Below are positions 63,195-64,000 of a stretch of 64,000 bases of DNA, in pieces. Made by a program: the position numbers and the translations under genes. The notes beneath the pieces were generated by a model. The model was given only the letters and a program-made list of their open reading frames with translations, was not told the DNA's origin and made no database searches. Each line of letters begins with the position of its first letter. Positions within the stretch are counted from its first letter, which is position 1. The DNA comes from Steroidobacter agaridevorans (GTDB lineage Bacteria; Pseudomonadota; Gammaproteobacteria; Steroidobacterales; Steroidobacteraceae): the NCBI RefSeq assembly GCF_009932555.1, contig NZ_BLJO01000002.1, positions 777,426 to 841,425 on the forward strand, written 5' to 3'.

Positions 63195-63601
63195 GCAGAA
63201 ACAAATGCGCCCGCACTTGCTCCTCCCTGCGATTGCTTGCGACCCGCTGCCATCCCGTTCACTTATATTTGTTAAATCGCGACGGATGCTACCGGCCCGG
63301 CCGCGACGCTAGCAAGGTGTCTACCGTGCGCTACGTCACGGAATCCAGGACGTTTGTAGCAGCGAATAGATGAGTCGGCGCTGGTTGGAGACTGGTGCGG
63401 ATCGATCTCAATGGTTGACTCCAGCTCGATTCGCCCGGACCGGCGAACTGGATGCGCGAGCAAGGCCTGCGACGCGCCGGTGAAAACATTCATCCGCCAT
63501 ACACGAAGCCCATGCTGTCATCGCCGTTCGAGCGCAAAAGTCAGGGTTTGCGGGCGCTGCGCGCCGACGTAAACTCAGCCAGGAATCAGAAGGAAGCTCC
63601 G
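63195..63601. other. 407-base intergenic region between the redox operon and the protease gene
   Basis: No gene is supported here. It must hold the promoter of the 16-kb minus-strand operon and that of the divergent protease gene. An AT-rich patch, TTATATTTGTTAAAT (63262-63276), is the most promoter-like part; on the minus strand it reads ATTTAACAAATATAA. I could not assign -35/-10 boxes with confidence. A purine-rich GGAGGAG (minus strand, about 63219-63225) is too far from the ATG at 63194 to be its ribosome site. Confidence 0.45.
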
Positions 63602-64000
63602 ATGAAGATGCTCGCCGCCGTCGTGCTGTCCGCGTTCGTCGCCCTGCCGGCGCTCGGGCAAGCACGGGAGTATCAGGGCGCCCGGCTGCAGGCGCCGGAC
63701 GCCACCGACCAGATCATCGTACGTTGGCGCAACGGCGCGAAAGCAACGCTCTCGGCCGCGCCCGCCCAGCGTGCCAGCAAGCTCACCGGCCGCTCGGGCC
63801 TCGCGATCCAGCACAAGCGCAGCAGCAGCTCGAATACCGACGTGTACAAGCTCGACCACGCCTTGAACGGCGGTGAGCTGCAGGCCGTGCTCGCCAAGCT
63901 CCAGGCCGATCCCGACGTGGAGTTCGCGGTCGCCGACAAGCGCCGCCAGATCCAGCAGATCCCTTCGGACCCGCTCATTGCCAACCAGTGGTATTTCCTC
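63602..64000 (+). CDS. S8-family (subtilisin-like) protease, N-terminal part (cut by window edge)
   Basis: The frame starts at the ATG at 63602 (AGGAAG about eight bases before) and continues past the window end; 133 residues are visible. Signal peptide about 1-22 (ending PALGQA), then a propeptide: DQIIVRWRNGAKATL, the pattern VYKLDHALNGGELQAVLAKLQADPDVEFAVAD, and then DPLIANQWYFL, the usual start of an S8 catalytic domain. The Asp/His/Ser triad is outside the window. It is divergent from the redox operon. Confidence 0.8.
   Translation, partial: MKMLAAVVLSAFVALPALGQAREYQGARLQAPDATDQIIVRWRNGAKATLSAAPAQRASKLTGRSGLAIQHKRSSSSNTDVYKLDHALNGGELQAVLAKLQADPDVEFAVADKRRQIQQIPSDPLIANQWYFL

Noticed and set aside
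1-64000. CRISPR arrays, insertion sequences or prophage
   Set aside because: No regularly spaced direct repeats, transposases, integrases or phage structural genes were seen.

Overview
The window looks like chromosome from a high-GC gammaproteobacterium. A soil or freshwater relative of the Xanthomonadales/Steroidobacteraceae is my inference, from the gene families and codon use rather than any marker gene. Most genes are on the minus strand in long, tightly packed operons. I see no insertion sequence, phage or CRISPR array.

Region 1 (1-17512, minus) is an envelope block. Read 5'->3' it has a PEP-CTERM-anchored protein, an orphan PstS-like binding protein with its own terminator, a two-partner secretion pair (TpsB pore, then a 3363-residue TpsA exoprotein), and an ATGA/GTGA-coupled set: a DUF2341/LamG-ExbB fusion, ExbD, a TonB-like protein and a putative porin cut by the window edge.

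Region 2 (17830-31607) is mixed housekeeping: a ZntB/CorA-type metal transporter, a secreted 5'-nucleotidase, a D-lactate/glycolate dehydrogenase, a ParDE module whose toxin frame carries a one-base shift, an F420-type luciferase-like oxidoreductase, a large MscS channel with a small basic protein, tRNA-Ala(CGC), a membrane-anchored histidine phosphatase, an allophanate hydrolase, a small Cys-rich lipoprotein, a YkgJ-type protein, a DUF3187 outer-membrane protein and a DUF6356 protein.

Region 3 (31718-45399) is catabolic. An Lrp/AsnC regulator precedes a Baeyer-Villiger-type monooxygenase. A phenylacetate operon, paaABCDEGZ, runs divergently from paaX. A branched-chain 2-oxoacid dehydrogenase pair (fused E1 alpha-beta, then E2) runs divergently from a second Lrp/AsnC regulator. 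Products feed acyl-CoA and acetyl-CoA metabolism; paaF, paaH, paaJ, paaK and an E3 subunit are not in the window.

Region 4 (47104-63194, minus) is the most unusual part: nine consecutive genes over 16 kb, overlapping or separated by at most 14 bases. They encode an FAD oxidoreductase fused to two cyclic-nucleotide-binding domains and a four-cluster ferredoxin; a membrane protein with two HX13H helices, as in di-heme cytochromes b; a cytoplasmic FHA domain fused through one membrane helix to a periplasmic decaheme cytochrome; a heme-binding-type lipoprotein; an outer-membrane barrel; a 1255-residue decaheme cytochrome with LVIVD-like repeats; a five-heme-site cytochrome; a tail-anchored PP2C phosphatase; and a tail-anchored double-FHA protein. 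I infer a redox conduit from cytoplasmic NAD(P)H across both membranes, controlled by a cyclic nucleotide and by Thr phosphorylation. A partial S8-protease gene starts divergently at 63602.
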